Source of the DNA: Chrysochromulina tobinii
Lineage: Eukaryota > Haptophyta > Prymnesiales > Chrysochromulinaceae
Assembly (NCBI GenBank): GCA_001275005.1
Contig: JWZX01001731.1
Span: 1-15,003, forward strand
DNA length: 15,003 nt
Direction: 5' to 3'
The notes under the pieces are model-generated. The model made no database searches. It was not told the DNA's origin and saw nothing but the letters and a program-made list of their open reading frames with translations. Both the position numbers and the translations under genes were made by a program. The first letter of the stretch is position 1, and every line of letters begins with the position of its first letter. This document shows, one piece after another, positions 1 to 8,752 of the stretch.

Positions 1-655
1 ATGTACTCCTGGAACCCACGTGCGCTCGCCCAGCCTTGCTGCTGCTACCGCCCGCGGCGCCGTCGCCGACACGCCTCTCTCCGCTGCTGGCTGCTCTCTC
101 TCCTGCGCGAAGCACCTCCGCTGCTGCACCTATGGCATATTGCAGGCACCTGTGTCGCGCGCGCACACGCATGCGTGAGATATGGTGCGTGAGCGGGGTG
201 TGGCGCGCACTCGGAGAGCACGTCCTCGATCGCTTTGCCGCCGCCGCGCCAGCCGCTCTAATCTGGCCACAAGAATGATTGGCGTGCCCTTGTCAGGCCC
301 AACACGCCAAAACTCGTCGGAGAAGGACCGCGCGCGCTCGACGCGCGGCGCCGGCGGTCGCCAGGCCAAAACTTGAACTTGAACTTGAACTTGAACTTGA
401 ACTTGAACTTGAACTTGAACTTCGACTAATTAGCTTGCTTGCAACTTTCACAAACTCTAGTGCAAGTCTTCGTGCCAACAGTGAATTCCAAATTCGCTCC
501 TGTCCCTGCACTCTAAATCTGCACAGTGTACGCATCTCCAGGCCGACGGACCTGTGCGCGTGTCAAAGCTGCTGCGCAGCCGGCCAACGCGTGCCTAGCT
601 CTGGACAGTCCAAGGTAGGCCGTCGGAATCCGGCTCGGGCGAAGACCGGATACAT
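1..655. other. Upstream intergenic region / 5' flank of filamin-repeat gene
   Basis: No convincing gene is seen here. Open frames in this stretch are short, lack domain signatures, and several begin at non-ATG codons. The frame of the downstream filamin gene is closed by a TAG at 596-598 with no ATG between it and 656, so the coding region does not extend upstream without splicing. The stretch holds a hexanucleotide microsatellite (listed separately) and presumably the promoter and 5' UTR of the downstream gene. No clear TATA box was seen. Confidence 0.5.
370..422 (+). repeat. (AACTTG)n hexanucleotide microsatellite
   Basis: Eight perfect AACTTG units run from 370 to 417, followed by a partial AACTT to 422. 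On the plus strand one frame reads as alternating Leu-Glu and on the minus strand as a Ser run. Neither belongs to a credible gene, since the open frame spanning it starts at a TTG. The tract lies about 235 bp upstream of the filamin start codon. Perfect short-unit arrays are usually length-polymorphic by replication slippage. Confidence 0.95.
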
Positions 656-3600
656 ATGATTAAAGAGAGCCCAGACGAGGGGTATCATGCCACTTCCTTG
701 GAGCCAATAGTCGCATTGAAGTGCCGCCTATCAGGCTCCGGGCTGACGGCCGCAGCCCTATTTCGTGAAACGTCGTTCACCATCGATAGTACAAAGTACG
801 AGGGCGGTCAAGCAGCAAGCTTTTTTGTCATGCTGAGATCAAGCACAGGGGGCACGCGAATCCGTTCGCGTATCATCGACAACGAGGACGGATCTTACAC
901 GGTTTTTTTTAAGCCGCTGGTATCTGGGCGCATCACCATTCGCATAACTCTCAACGGGGAAGACTTGCCCGGAAGCCCGTGCACATGCGTCGTGCATGAC
1001 ACCGCACCATGTGCACCCAAGTGCTCCGTTGAGGGCGTTGCGCCAAATGGCATCGTCTCCCGCCGGCCTGAGAACTTCTTTGTGTCATTTCGCGACGCCA
1101 ATGGTGACGTCACACACGCGGTGGATCTTGACGTTTTTGTCGAGCACAAGGTCGAGCATGGCGACACAAGCGCGGATAGCTCGCATCCAGACGCGTTGTT
1201 GAAGCCTTTCGGACTCTCGACGGGTCATCAGAACGAGCTTGTGAAATTGTTCGCCAGCTCCAAGCCCCTCGTCATTCGCACTGCCATGGCCATGGATTCC
1301 GAGCGCCTGGGACACGTGTCTCCTGGGGCGTGCATGACAGTCCTCAAGGTCGAGTCGTTCGACACCGGGACCCTCTGCGCCTGCATCGTGCTCAACCACG
1401 ACACGACCTCCTCCGACAGCTGGCGTGAAATCTATACGCAGGATCCGTCGTGGCGGACACAAAGCTGGCGAAAGGCCGAGAGGGAAAGCATCGCTGCTCA
1501 AATTCGTGAGATTGCAAGAGCTCAGTTGGAGGTGGATGAGGCTCGAGAGCGGGAGCGGCAGAGGCTAGCAGAGGAGGCCGCAGCCAAGGCGAGGGCACTC
1601 GCTGAGGAGGAAGCGCGCCGCATCGCCGCGGAGGAGGAAGAAAGGGCGAGGGAGGAGGCACGCCTCCAGGCACGCCTCGAGGCACGCCTCAGGGCAAGGG
1701 AGGCAAAGAAAGAAGGGCAGGCGGAGGACGATGGCAAAAAGAAGGGCGATAAGCAGTCGCCGAAGAAAAAGCCCAAGCCGAAGCTAAAGCCAAAGTCGAA
1801 GGCGTCTGATGCAGCATCAGCCACTGGAACCTCCGATACCGATGGTCATGATGCAAGCGCAACCGACGAATCAAGGACAACTGCCAATCCACCCGAGCCA
1901 GATGGGGACGTTTCATACAAGCCAGACTCAACACAAGGGTCGAGGCCGGGCAACTCATGTTCCCCTTCGACATCAGAGAAGCGGCAGGATCTCAAGCCTC
2001 TACACGCGCAACAGCTGTACGGTTGGGTCACAATCGTCAAGGACGGGCAGATGCTAGTCTCGAAGCCGTTTGAAAAGCTGCCTACAAATGTGCAACGTTG
2101 AGAGATTTCCCGAACGCATTGGAACTGACATGCACCCAGACCTATTCGACACGCGCGTGATTGTGCTTTATGTGTGTGCCATCGCGTGCCGCGCAGCTGA
2201 AACAACTTTACGAATCTCAGTGGAAGCGTCGGCTAGCAATGAACACAGAGCGTGAGCGAGACAAGCTGATGATGAGGGAGGAAGAGTTGGACAGACATCG
2301 CGACCAGCGTGCCTGGGATGCCAAGAGCTGTCTTGCGGGCGTGGTCTCCAATAAGCAGAGTTTGCCGGCGAATCTTTACTTGCAGGTATACGGGTACATC
2401 GAACGCTGGGATGGGATCTGACAGGAGTTCACCCCTCTTGACAAGTCATCATCGCTAATCTGTTGTCGAAATCGGTTGGTTCCCAACTTCCCATCGCTTT
2501 GTAGGAGCTCGAGGCCGATCCTATAAAGATAGGCTTTGCCTATGGTGGCATGGAGCCAGGCCGCTTGCGAGCCAAGGGTCAACTCGTTGAGCAACATAAG
2601 GTGCACTATTCGATCGGGCTCTGCGGCACGTACCTGCTTCATGTCATGCTCCGGCACTCCGAACAGGCAGCTCCGTTGCCTGGCTCGCCTTTCACAGTTC
2701 GCGTGTTGCCAGGAGCAGCACATGGGCCATCAACGCGCCTCGATCCGAGGGAGATCCCGCTGCGCGGTGTGTTCGAGCTCGTGACGGATGAGGGCACGTT
2801 GACCTCAACTGCGCGCTGCTACTGCAAGATGGTGCTGCACTCTTGCGATAAGATGGGCAATCCCTGCTCAAATGGCGGCTCGGTTGTCACGTGTGGGGTT
2901 ACTAATTCATCTATGAACGCTGCCTCCAAGACGATCATGGAAGCTCAGACGACCGAGGCCCGTTCACTTGTCGTGGAGTCGAAGACGACTGATCAGGGCG
3001 ACGGAACGTACCTGCTGGAATGGTGGTCCGTTTCAAGTGGTGCCTATGAGATCTACATCAAGATTGACGGCCTGCACGTCCTCGGATCCCCCACTTACAT
3101 GCTATTGACCTCTGGCACGCCCGATATTTCTAAGACAGAGGTCATCTCATTCCCGCAACGTGCCGACGCTGGGAAGTCGTGCAAGACACGATTGAAGTGC
3201 AAGGACCAGTACAAGAATCCTGCTTTGCCAGGTCGCGATCTTCGATTCGGCCTCGCGACAGTCCCGAGTTTAGAGAAGGACCCTTTAGCGTGGAAGCAAG
3301 CAAAGGTCACCGTTCTTGCGCACACGATCATTGGAGAGGAGCTCGAGTTGCGTTTCACCTGCTCGCAGGCGGGCGATTTTAGGGCATACCTTTTTGCTAT
3401 AGAGGTTGCCACGGCACGAGCGAAGAAATCTATGCCGTCGGGCGACGGTCTTGCAGCAGACGGGGATGCGGTTGACTATCCAGCCGGCAATGCGGCCACA
3501 CCAGTGTCGCCGAACGCAAAGTCGCCGCCCAAACCGCTCAAACCGCAGGTACTTGGCGATACAAATGCCTCGCGCACCGTACTGCCAGGCAGCCCGTTCT

Positions 3601-4031
3601 CCTTGTCAGTGACTTCCGCCACTTATAGCGTGAGTCACTCCTTCCTCAACGGCATCATGCAGAATGTGCATGGGCACTGGGAGAGAGTGAGCGATCAGGT
3701 GCTGCGCGCCGCGCTCAATGAGGGGGAGGCCAAGGCTGACGAGGAAATTTTGCAGATCGGCGATACGATCCGATTCAGACCTGAGGTGAACGACGCATTC
3801 GGTAACTCAACCACAGCTCCCGAAGATCAGTTCACCGTGACAATGAAAAGCCAATCATACGGGCTGGAGCAGTTGCGAGTCGCGCCACAGGCAACTCCAA
3901 ACGGTGGATGGGTTCATGACTTTCGCTATGAGCTCAAGCGGAAGGGCCTTCACGTGCTGCACGTCATGCTCGATGGCGTGGACGTCAAAGGCTCACCAGT
4001 GGAATTCAACGTTAAGTTCCGACAGCTTTGA
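656..4031 (+). CDS. Filamin-repeat (ABP280-type Ig) protein with internal coiled coil; join(656..2089,2197..2385,2505..4031)
   Basis: The spliced product is 1049 residues. Both introns are phase 0 and follow GT-AG. Filamin-type immunoglobulin repeats are recognised by DxxDGSY/GDGTY motifs near the middle and GSP followed by a final beta strand. Repeat 1 spans about residues 22-115 (NEDGSY, then LPGSP at 105-108). Repeat 2 begins at about 122 (SFRDANGD) but its second half appears only at about 570-610 (GTYLLHVML, then LPGSPFTV). Repeats 3, 4 and 5 lie at about 640-742, 750-912 and 945-1047. Between the halves of repeat 2 lie a charged coiled coil (about 270-350, rich in AEEE/ARE), a Lys/Pro-rich linker (about 350-385) and a second helical segment encoded by exon 2. 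There is no calponin-homology actin-binding domain, so this is not a classical filamin; a cytoskeletal or ciliary scaffold role is inference. The start is the first ATG after an in-frame stop at 596-598, and repeat 1 begins just after it. The gene is tail-to-tail with the EGF gene. Confidence 0.85.
2090..2196 (+). other. Intron 1 of filamin-repeat gene (107 bp)
   Basis: The donor is AAT|GTGCAACG and the acceptor is CCGCGCAG|CTGAAA. Without splicing, the first exon's frame stops at 2099-2101. With it, codon 478 joins in phase 0 to a helical segment beginning LKQLYESQW. The donor starts with GTGC, like two other introns in the window. Confidence 0.75.
2386..2504 (+). other. Intron 2 of filamin-repeat gene (119 bp)
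   Basis: The donor is TTGCAG|GTATACGG and the acceptor is CGCTTTGTAG|GAGCTC, preceded by pyrimidine-rich sequence. The join is phase 0 and keeps the frame open into the exon that contains the ATG at 2550. It restores the region just before the second half of filamin repeat 2. Unspliced reading stops at about 2421. Confidence 0.85.
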
Positions 4032-4552
4032 TCTTTGTTTCGCCGAACCCACCTGACAACCCGCCGCCGGCGTTCGAACCCGGTACACTCCGCCGCGCCG
4101 CTGACAGTGCACGGTCAAGTCGCGACTCGCGTCCGAAACGGTGCGTTACCGAGTTGATAGTGAAGCCGGGGGCCGGGGGGGCGGCGTCGCGTGTAGCGCA
4201 GCGCACTCCACGCCGGTCGCCGCGCGCCTAGTGTACGATCTGTTACTTGTGATCTCCCCCAAGCATACTAAGCGTGTACGGTGTTAACGGACCGACGAGA
4301 GGAATGCGATAAAACCCGACGGCGGTCGGGGGCGCAGCCTCGGCGGTCGGGGCGAATGTTGATCTGGCACCGCGATCGGGCGTGCACGTGCGATGCGAGC
4401 CAACCGGACCTGTCTGGTATGTATATACTGTCTCGGACTGTGTGAGCTACGGCACGGCGGTCTCCTCGGGGATGCCGATGCACGCGGATGCCGCCGCCCC
4501 ACAGGCGCCGCGTCGGGCGGAGCGGCGCCGCCCGTCGGCTGGGACTGCACGG
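4032..4552. other. Intergenic spacer between two convergent genes
   Basis: This spacer lies between the filamin-repeat stop codon and the EGF-gene stop codon, so it should hold both 3' UTRs. It is GC-rich. It contains a short direct repeat of CGGCGGTCGGGG (two copies around 4319-4356). No canonical AATAAA was seen. Open frames here are short and lack hydrophobic or domain-like segments, so I do not call a gene. Confidence 0.5.
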
Positions 4553-6175
4553 CTACAGCACTTGCGCCTGACAGTCGACTCCCCCGAATCCCGGCGCGCA
4601 CACGCACGTGCCGTTCAAACACGCGCTGCCGTGGCCCGAGCAATCCTTTGGGCAGCGTGGCACGGCGCGGCTGAGACGCCACGGCTGCTGCGCCTGAAGA
4701 GCTGCTTGACGTGCAAGCAGGTCCGAGGTCGCACAAAACGGCCCGCTCCAGCCGACGTCGCAGCGGCATTCGCCGCGAACACAGCGGCCGTGGCCTGCGC
4801 AGCTCATCGGGCAACGCCCGTCCGGCTCGCTGCAGTCGGCGCCAGTCCAGCCGCGCCGGCAGACGCATTGTGGGGCAGCCGCTGCAGTCGCTGCGGTGGC
4901 GAGCGCGGCTGCCACGGCCGCCGCAGCAGTTGCGAAAGCTCTGGCCTCGTCGACGGCGGTGGTGGCAGTCGCTGCCGCGACGGCGGCGTACCGTGCCTCC
5001 TCGGCTGAAGCAAGTGCGCTCGCCGCTTTTTCGTCAGCATCAGCAGCGCGGAGAAGGCAGTCTCCGCGACCGGAACAGGCTCGGGGGCAAGCGGAGGGCT
5101 GCGCACAAGTTGGGCCTGCCCATCCTGCCTCACATATGCACGTACCGTCCTCGGTGCAGCGGCCGTGCGATGAGCACCGGCTGGGGCATACGACCGCGCA
5201 GTCGTCGCCGCCGAAGCCCGCCTCGCATGCGCATCCGTTTGTACGACATAGCCCGTGGCCTGAGCAGGCAGCAGGGCAGGAGGGCGCCTGCGCCTGGGCC
5301 ACACCGCAGTCGGCGCCGCCTGATCCCTCCACGCACACGCATAGGCCTTGCGAGGGCGGCGGCTGTCTCCTCACCCCAGGTAGCGGGCCTGCAATCAGCA
5401 GACCAATGCGACACTCACCGAGTCCGGAGCAGCCGTGCAGGCAGCCAGGCAAGCGCTGCAGCAGCGCGCAGGCCTCGCCGACGTAGCCGTCATCGCAGAG
5501 GCAGGAGCCGTTGAAGCAGATGCCGTGGCCGGAGCAGTTGAATGCGCATCCCTGACGGAGCGCGTCGAAGACACTACATGCGTCGCCAGACCAGCCCGCC
5601 TCGCAGATGCACTTGGCGCCTGTGGATGAGAGTGTTTGACACCTGCCATGTCCCGAGCAGTTAAAAGGGCACGAGGGCGGTGCAACGTGCTCGCACGCCA
5701 CTCCAGCGAAGCCCTCCCTGCAACGGCAAGCGCCGCCAAGACACGTGCCTCGGCCCGAGCACATGAATGGACAACCAGGGTTGCGGATATCGATTTGATC
5801 ACACCTGATCCCTAGGAAGCCGGGGTCGCACTCGCACTTACCATGGGAGCATTTTCCGTGGCCGCTGCACGAGAGTGGGCAGAGATGAGGCAGAGCACGC
5901 CCACAATCATAGCCCGCATAGCCAACATCGCACAAACAGCCATCGCCGTCACAGTGACCGTGACCTGAGCAGAAGCCAGGGCATGCGGACTCAACACGGG
6001 AGCACGTGGATCCGCTGTAGCCTCGATCGCAGATGCACGCGTTTGCGACACAGCGGCCGTGGCCGCTACAGCCTGTGCCCGAACAACCCCCATCTATAGT
6101 AGGGTCCTCCCTTCTATAGCCTCTCACTTGAAGTAGAAAGGCGGCTACGAAGAGGACGACCTCCGGGGTCTGCAT
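4553..6175 (-). CDS. Secreted protein with 12 tandem EGF-like repeats
   Basis: The product is 540 residues. The first ATG in the frame is at 6175; the frame is open further upstream but only from a GTG. The N-terminus has a short polar start and a hydrophobic core (VVLFVAAFLLQV), a likely signal peptide. Twelve tandem EGF-like modules follow, each near the pattern CPxxCSGHGxC..C.C..G[FWY].G..C, the tenascin/teneurin-like short EGF type. Cysteines are regularly spaced almost throughout. Module 7 has a longer loop (about residues 257-278) and module 10 carries an alanine-rich insert (about 374-434). The protein ends directly after the last module with no transmembrane segment or obvious GPI signal, so secretion or wall/matrix association is inferred. 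A GTGCTG sequence just before the stop resembles the donors of other introns here, so a further 3' exon is possible, although no hydrophobic exon was seen downstream. Ligands are unknown. Confidence 0.88.
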   Translation of the reverse strand: MQTPEVVLFVAAFLLQVRGYRREDPTIDGGCSGTGCSGHGRCVANACICDRGYSGSTCSRVESACPGFCSGHGHCDGDGCLCDVGYAGYDCGRALPHLCPLSCSGHGKCSHGKCECDPGFLGIRCDQIDIRNPGCPFMCSGRGTCLGGACRCREGFAGVACEHVAPPSCPFNCSGHGRCQTLSSTGAKCICEAGWSGDACSVFDALRQGCAFNCSGHGICFNGSCLCDDGYVGEACALLQRLPGCLHGCSGLGECRIGLLIAGPLPGVRRQPPPSQGLCVCVEGSGGADCGVAQAQAPSCPAACSGHGLCRTNGCACEAGFGGDDCAVVCPSRCSSHGRCTEDGTCICEAGWAGPTCAQPSACPRACSGRGDCLLRAADADEKAASALASAEEARYAAVAAATATTAVDEARAFATAAAAVAAALATAATAAAAPQCVCRRGWTGADCSEPDGRCPMSCAGHGRCVRGECRCDVGWSGPFCATSDLLARQAALQAQQPWRLSRAVPRCPKDCSGHGSACLNGTCVCAPGFGGVDCQAQVL

Positions 6176-6524
6176 GGATAAGGTGCTAACACTTGGCAAG
6201 TTACACTTCGTCCGACTAGCTGTGAAACTACACCTATTACGGATGCGTCGTAGCGATTGAATTTGACGATTTTGGCCACGGGAGGGTTTCAGACTCCACT
6301 GGTAGTTACCCAATGGTGTTTCAACAGTGTGCGTCACGATCTTACGAAGCCCACACTGCACTTGCGCCTTCTCCGGGCGTGCCAGCGGCGGGCCCAGATA
6401 TCACCACCTGCATGCACCTGACGAAGGACTTGAGTCGTTCTGATTTGCTGTAGTGAGGAACATTTGCTGTAGTGAGGAACCCCTTTTTAGAGAACCCGAG
6501 CGCTTTCTGCACGCAATCCGAAAA
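6176..6524. promoter_or_regulatory. Head-to-head intergenic region between EGF gene and ZZ-like gene
   Basis: This 349-bp stretch separates two divergent start codons (ATG at 6175 on the minus strand, ATG at 6525 on the plus strand) and so should contain both promoters and 5' UTRs. It includes a 19-bp tandem duplication close to the plus-strand start. No TATA box is evident. The regulatory role is inferred from the layout only. Confidence 0.45.
6443..6480 (+). repeat. Perfect 19-bp tandem duplication
   Basis: ATTTGCTGTAGTGAGGAAC occurs at 6443-6461 and again, identically, at 6462-6480. It sits 44 bp upstream of the start codon of the ZZ-like gene, probably in its 5' UTR or core promoter. Exact adjacent identity suggests a recent slippage or repair duplication. 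Confidence 0.95.
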
Positions 6525-6989
6525 ATGCCAGCGACCATGAAATTTTATGCGTCGCCGAGTCGGTCGACGCCTCGGGGCTCGTCCGACAATAAGCTACAGG
6601 GTACGAACTTCAGCAAGAATATGTCTGCCGATAGCATGAAGGGAATCCTCGGGCAGGACCACCTTGTGTGGGACAGCAAGTCGCAGCAGCAGCAGCAGCC
6701 GAGGTTGTTTGAAGGCGGCCCGACAGGAGGTCATGAATCAGACTTCGAGTATCCGCTGCCCGGGAGCACCGCTGCCTGCGACATGTGCGGCGACGTTGTC
6801 AACCGATACTATCACTGTGCCGAGTGCCGCGAGGAGCAGGGCGGCCTGTTCGACCTTTGCATCGTGTGCGCAGGCGCGGCTTACCTGAGGCAGGGTGCTC
6901 CCGCGCTACTGGAGCAGGCGCGTCGAATGCGCCACCCGACGCACGACTTCCAGCGGCATAAAATGGTGCACGTCTTCCCTCCGTCATGA
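6525..6989 (+). CDS. Small ZZ-type-like zinc-finger protein
   Basis: The product is 154 residues. The N-terminal 80 residues are low-complexity, with Ser-rich stretches and a five-Gln run at about 54-58 encoded by pure CAG. The C-terminal half has a ZZ-like zinc-binding layout: C85xxC88, then YYHC98xxC101, FDLC112xxC115, and a His cluster H137xxH140 with H145 and H149. ZZ domains bind two zinc ions through Cys pairs, a DLC motif and a final His pair, and usually mediate protein or N-degron binding. The loop between the DLC pair and the first His is longer than typical. The first ATG in frame is 6525, with A at -3; the frame is open upstream only from a GTG inside the tandem duplication. It is divergent from the EGF gene. 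Partner and function are unknown. Confidence 0.75.
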   Translation: MPATMKFYASPSRSTPRGSSDNKLQGTNFSKNMSADSMKGILGQDHLVWDSKSQQQQQPRLFEGGPTGGHESDFEYPLPGSTAACDMCGDVVNRYYHCAECREEQGGLFDLCIVCAGAAYLRQGAPALLEQARRMRHPTHDFQRHKMVHVFPPS

Positions 6990-7829
6990 GCCCTCCAGTC
7001 AGTCAGCTTAGCTCCGCCCCAACGCCGACAAGCATATCCGCGTTGTGTGCACTGTTTCTTGCTTGGGAGTGGGTGGGTATGTATGGGCAATACTCTCAGG
7101 CCGGACAGCGACAGACACGCGTCCGACCACGTGCGCGCCTCGGTGGTGACCGGGTGCAGCGCACGGCATGTGTGTCTCTATCGCGGTGCTTGTGAAGTGT
7201 CGGTGCTTGACTGCTTGTGTGAAGAGTGAAGTGTCGGTGGATGGTGACCGTTGCCGAAGTCTTGAAGTGCCGACCGGCAGCACGCCGGTAAACAACCGGT
7301 AAACCAGTCGCCATTGGGACGGTACGTTCTCTTCACAAAACCCCCGTCGTGACACGTGTGCTCCCATACGGAGTTCGGAGTGATTCGAGTTCGGAGTTGC
7401 TTCGCGTTCGGGATGCGTCCGGTGCGCTTCGCGCCTTCGGGCGGCCGGGGCGCGGCCGGCGGCGACGCCGCGCGCGCCGCGCGCGCAACCCGCGCGTAAT
7501 AGCCGCCAGTCGGGCGGGCGGTGCGTCGCGGTACGGTTGGTACGGGAATAGCGTCCCCTGCCTCCCCTCGGTTTATCGAGTTCCGGCGGAGTATACGAGG
7601 ATGCAGGGCCAGTCGTTATCGTATATCGACCCGCGCGGCCGCGGGCGAGCGCGCGCCGGCCGGGGGTCCCGGCTCCCGCGGCGGGCCGGGTTCTCGTAAT
7701 CTCGATTCTCAGGTTCGCGTCCCCGGGAGCGTGCACGGCGTCTCCGGTGGCGCATTGGGTGGCGCACGGCGGTTTCAACACGAAATAAAAATATTACGTA
7801 CCTCGGAGTCGGGCCGACAGAGACGGTGA

Positions 7830-7850
7830 GACGCGTCTCGAAGACGCGTC
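7830..7850. repeat. Short perfect inverted repeat (9-bp arms, 3-nt loop)
   Basis: GACGCGTCT at 7830-7838 and its reverse complement AGACGCGTC at 7842-7850 flank the loop CGA. The stem does not extend further. A second, weaker hairpin (GGCGGAT at 7907-7913 and ATCCGCC at 7926-7932) lies nearby. No transcript can be assigned to either. Confidence 0.85.
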
Positions 7851-8144
7851 GCGCGGACCGCGCAGCGAGCCGGCCCGCGAGGCCGCGACCGCACGGCAGT
7901 GATCACGGCGGATAAATTAAAAGAGATCCGCCCCCTGGTGCCCGGCGGAGCCGCGCGCGGCGCCGCGGACCCACATCCAGCACCGCACGGCGCCGGCAAG
8001 ACCGGCCGCGGCTCCGCGCCCCGCGGACGAGAGAGAAGCAGAGAACAACCTCGCGCACTCGATGAGCACCTGTTCTCGATCACACACGTGGCGGGGTACT
8101 CGTCATTGAGTCTTTGAGTATGCACCGTCGCAGTCGTCGTTGCT

Positions 8145-8213
8145 TGCAGGCGCCAAGCCAAAAGAGACTATTCTTAAATAGTTTGGTAAGGCTTGGCTAG
8201 GCCTGCAGGCGCC
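8145..8213. repeat. AT-rich palindrome flanked by 10-bp direct repeats (possible tiny mobile remnant)
   Basis: TGCAGGCGCC occurs at 8145-8154 and again at 8204-8213. Between them is an AT-rich 49-bp segment with nested inverted repeats: outer arms GCCAAGCC (8152-8159) and GGCTTGGC (8190-8197), inner arms ACTATT (8167-8172) and AATAGT (8177-8182) with loop CTTA. The two 7-nt spacers are symmetric. The local AT-rich composition contrasts with the GC-rich surroundings. A target-site duplication around a miniature palindromic insertion is one reading; a structured transcription-end signal is another. Confidence 0.6.
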
Positions 8214-8245
8214 CCCCGAACCATGTTCGAAGAGCTGCGATCCAA

Positions 8246-8752
8246 CTAGGAAGAATAGACTGAATTGGAGATAGGCAGATCTGACGGCCGCACATGCTCG
8301 TAGAGTCGGCCGACGTTGGCGCCGTTCCAACGGCGACCCACCGCGGCCGAACTCTCCGGCTCGTACTCGGGCCACGGGCGACGGATTCCCTTGCCGGAAC
8401 CGGGCGCGAGCAAGAGCGACCAGTCACGAGGCACTGTGGAGGAGCTCTTCGCCTCTGAAAGGAGTGTTGTGAAGGGAACAAGGCTCGCCGAGCTTCGCTT
8501 CATCGGACTCGGGAATGGTGAACGCTGCGAAGAAGCATATTCGGGGATGCGCTGTTCCCATACAGGGATGCGTTCATCCCACATTGGCCGCGACTGCATC
8601 TTCCGCCCAGGCGAGGCGAGGGTCGTTTGAGCTCGCCAAGTGTGCACTTGGCCGCTGCGTGCGAGCGTTGCCGACCACGAGCCCGTAAAGGGCGTATGCC
8701 CAGCCGCGTACTGTCCCGTTTGCAACGTGAACGTTCTCTCGGGACGCGACAT
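8246..8752 (-). CDS. Hypothetical protein (weak candidate)
   Basis: A 168-residue ATG-initiated frame. I do not recognise any family. It is less Arg/Ala-biased than neighbouring spurious frames and contains several Trp-containing stretches (for example RPWPEYEP and RRWNGANVG). There is no signal peptide, membrane segment or Cys/His cluster. The start context is weak (C at -3). A shorter plus-strand frame covers part of the same DNA. It could be an exon of an unseen gene, or chance. Confidence 0.25.
   Translation of the reverse strand: MSRPERTFTLQTGQYAAGHTPFTGSWSATLARSGQVHTWRAQTTLASPGRKMQSRPMWDERIPVWEQRIPEYASSQRSPFPSPMKRSSASLVPFTTLLSEAKSSSTVPRDWSLLLAPGSGKGIRRPWPEYEPESSAAVGRRWNGANVGRLYEHVRPSDLPISNSVYSS

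Larger units (their letters stand above)
6990..8245. other. Long non-coding stretch, very GC-rich from about 7320 to 8070
   Basis: No domain-bearing frame is seen on either strand. Open frames here are arginine/alanine-rich, as expected from GC-rich non-coding DNA. Short direct repeats occur around 7190-7240 (GTGAAGTGTCGGTG twice) and around 7285-7300 (CCGGTAAAC twice). From about 7430 to 8030 the sequence is dominated by CG-rich words. An AT-rich island at 7780-7798 contains AATAAA (7784-7789), about 795 bp past the ZZ gene stop and therefore unlikely to be its poly(A) signal. Small hairpins are listed separately. Confidence 0.5.

Noticed and set aside
279-659. Plus-strand frame with a Leu-Glu repeat upstream of the filamin gene
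   Set aside because: It starts at TTG, gets its repeat from the hexanucleotide microsatellite, and has no domain; it ends overlapping the filamin start.
4067-4083. T-loop-like GTTCGAA flanked by CCGG words, reminiscent of a tRNA T-arm
   Set aside because: The stem has a C-C mismatch next to the loop and no matching acceptor, D or anticodon arms were found around it.
4382-5514. Long plus-strand open frames (up to 267 codons) antisense to the EGF gene
   Set aside because: They are Arg/Ser/Ala-rich shadows of a GC-rich coding strand; the minus strand has regularly spaced EGF cysteines, which is decisive.
6176-6361. 62-residue N-terminal extension of the EGF protein
   Set aside because: It begins at GTG and would bury the signal peptide; the first ATG at 6175 places the hydrophobic segment at the N-terminus.
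6453-6524. N-terminal extension of the ZZ-like protein from a GTG
   Set aside because: GTG is not a normal eukaryotic start, the extension is encoded by the tandem duplication, and the ATG at 6525 has a good context.
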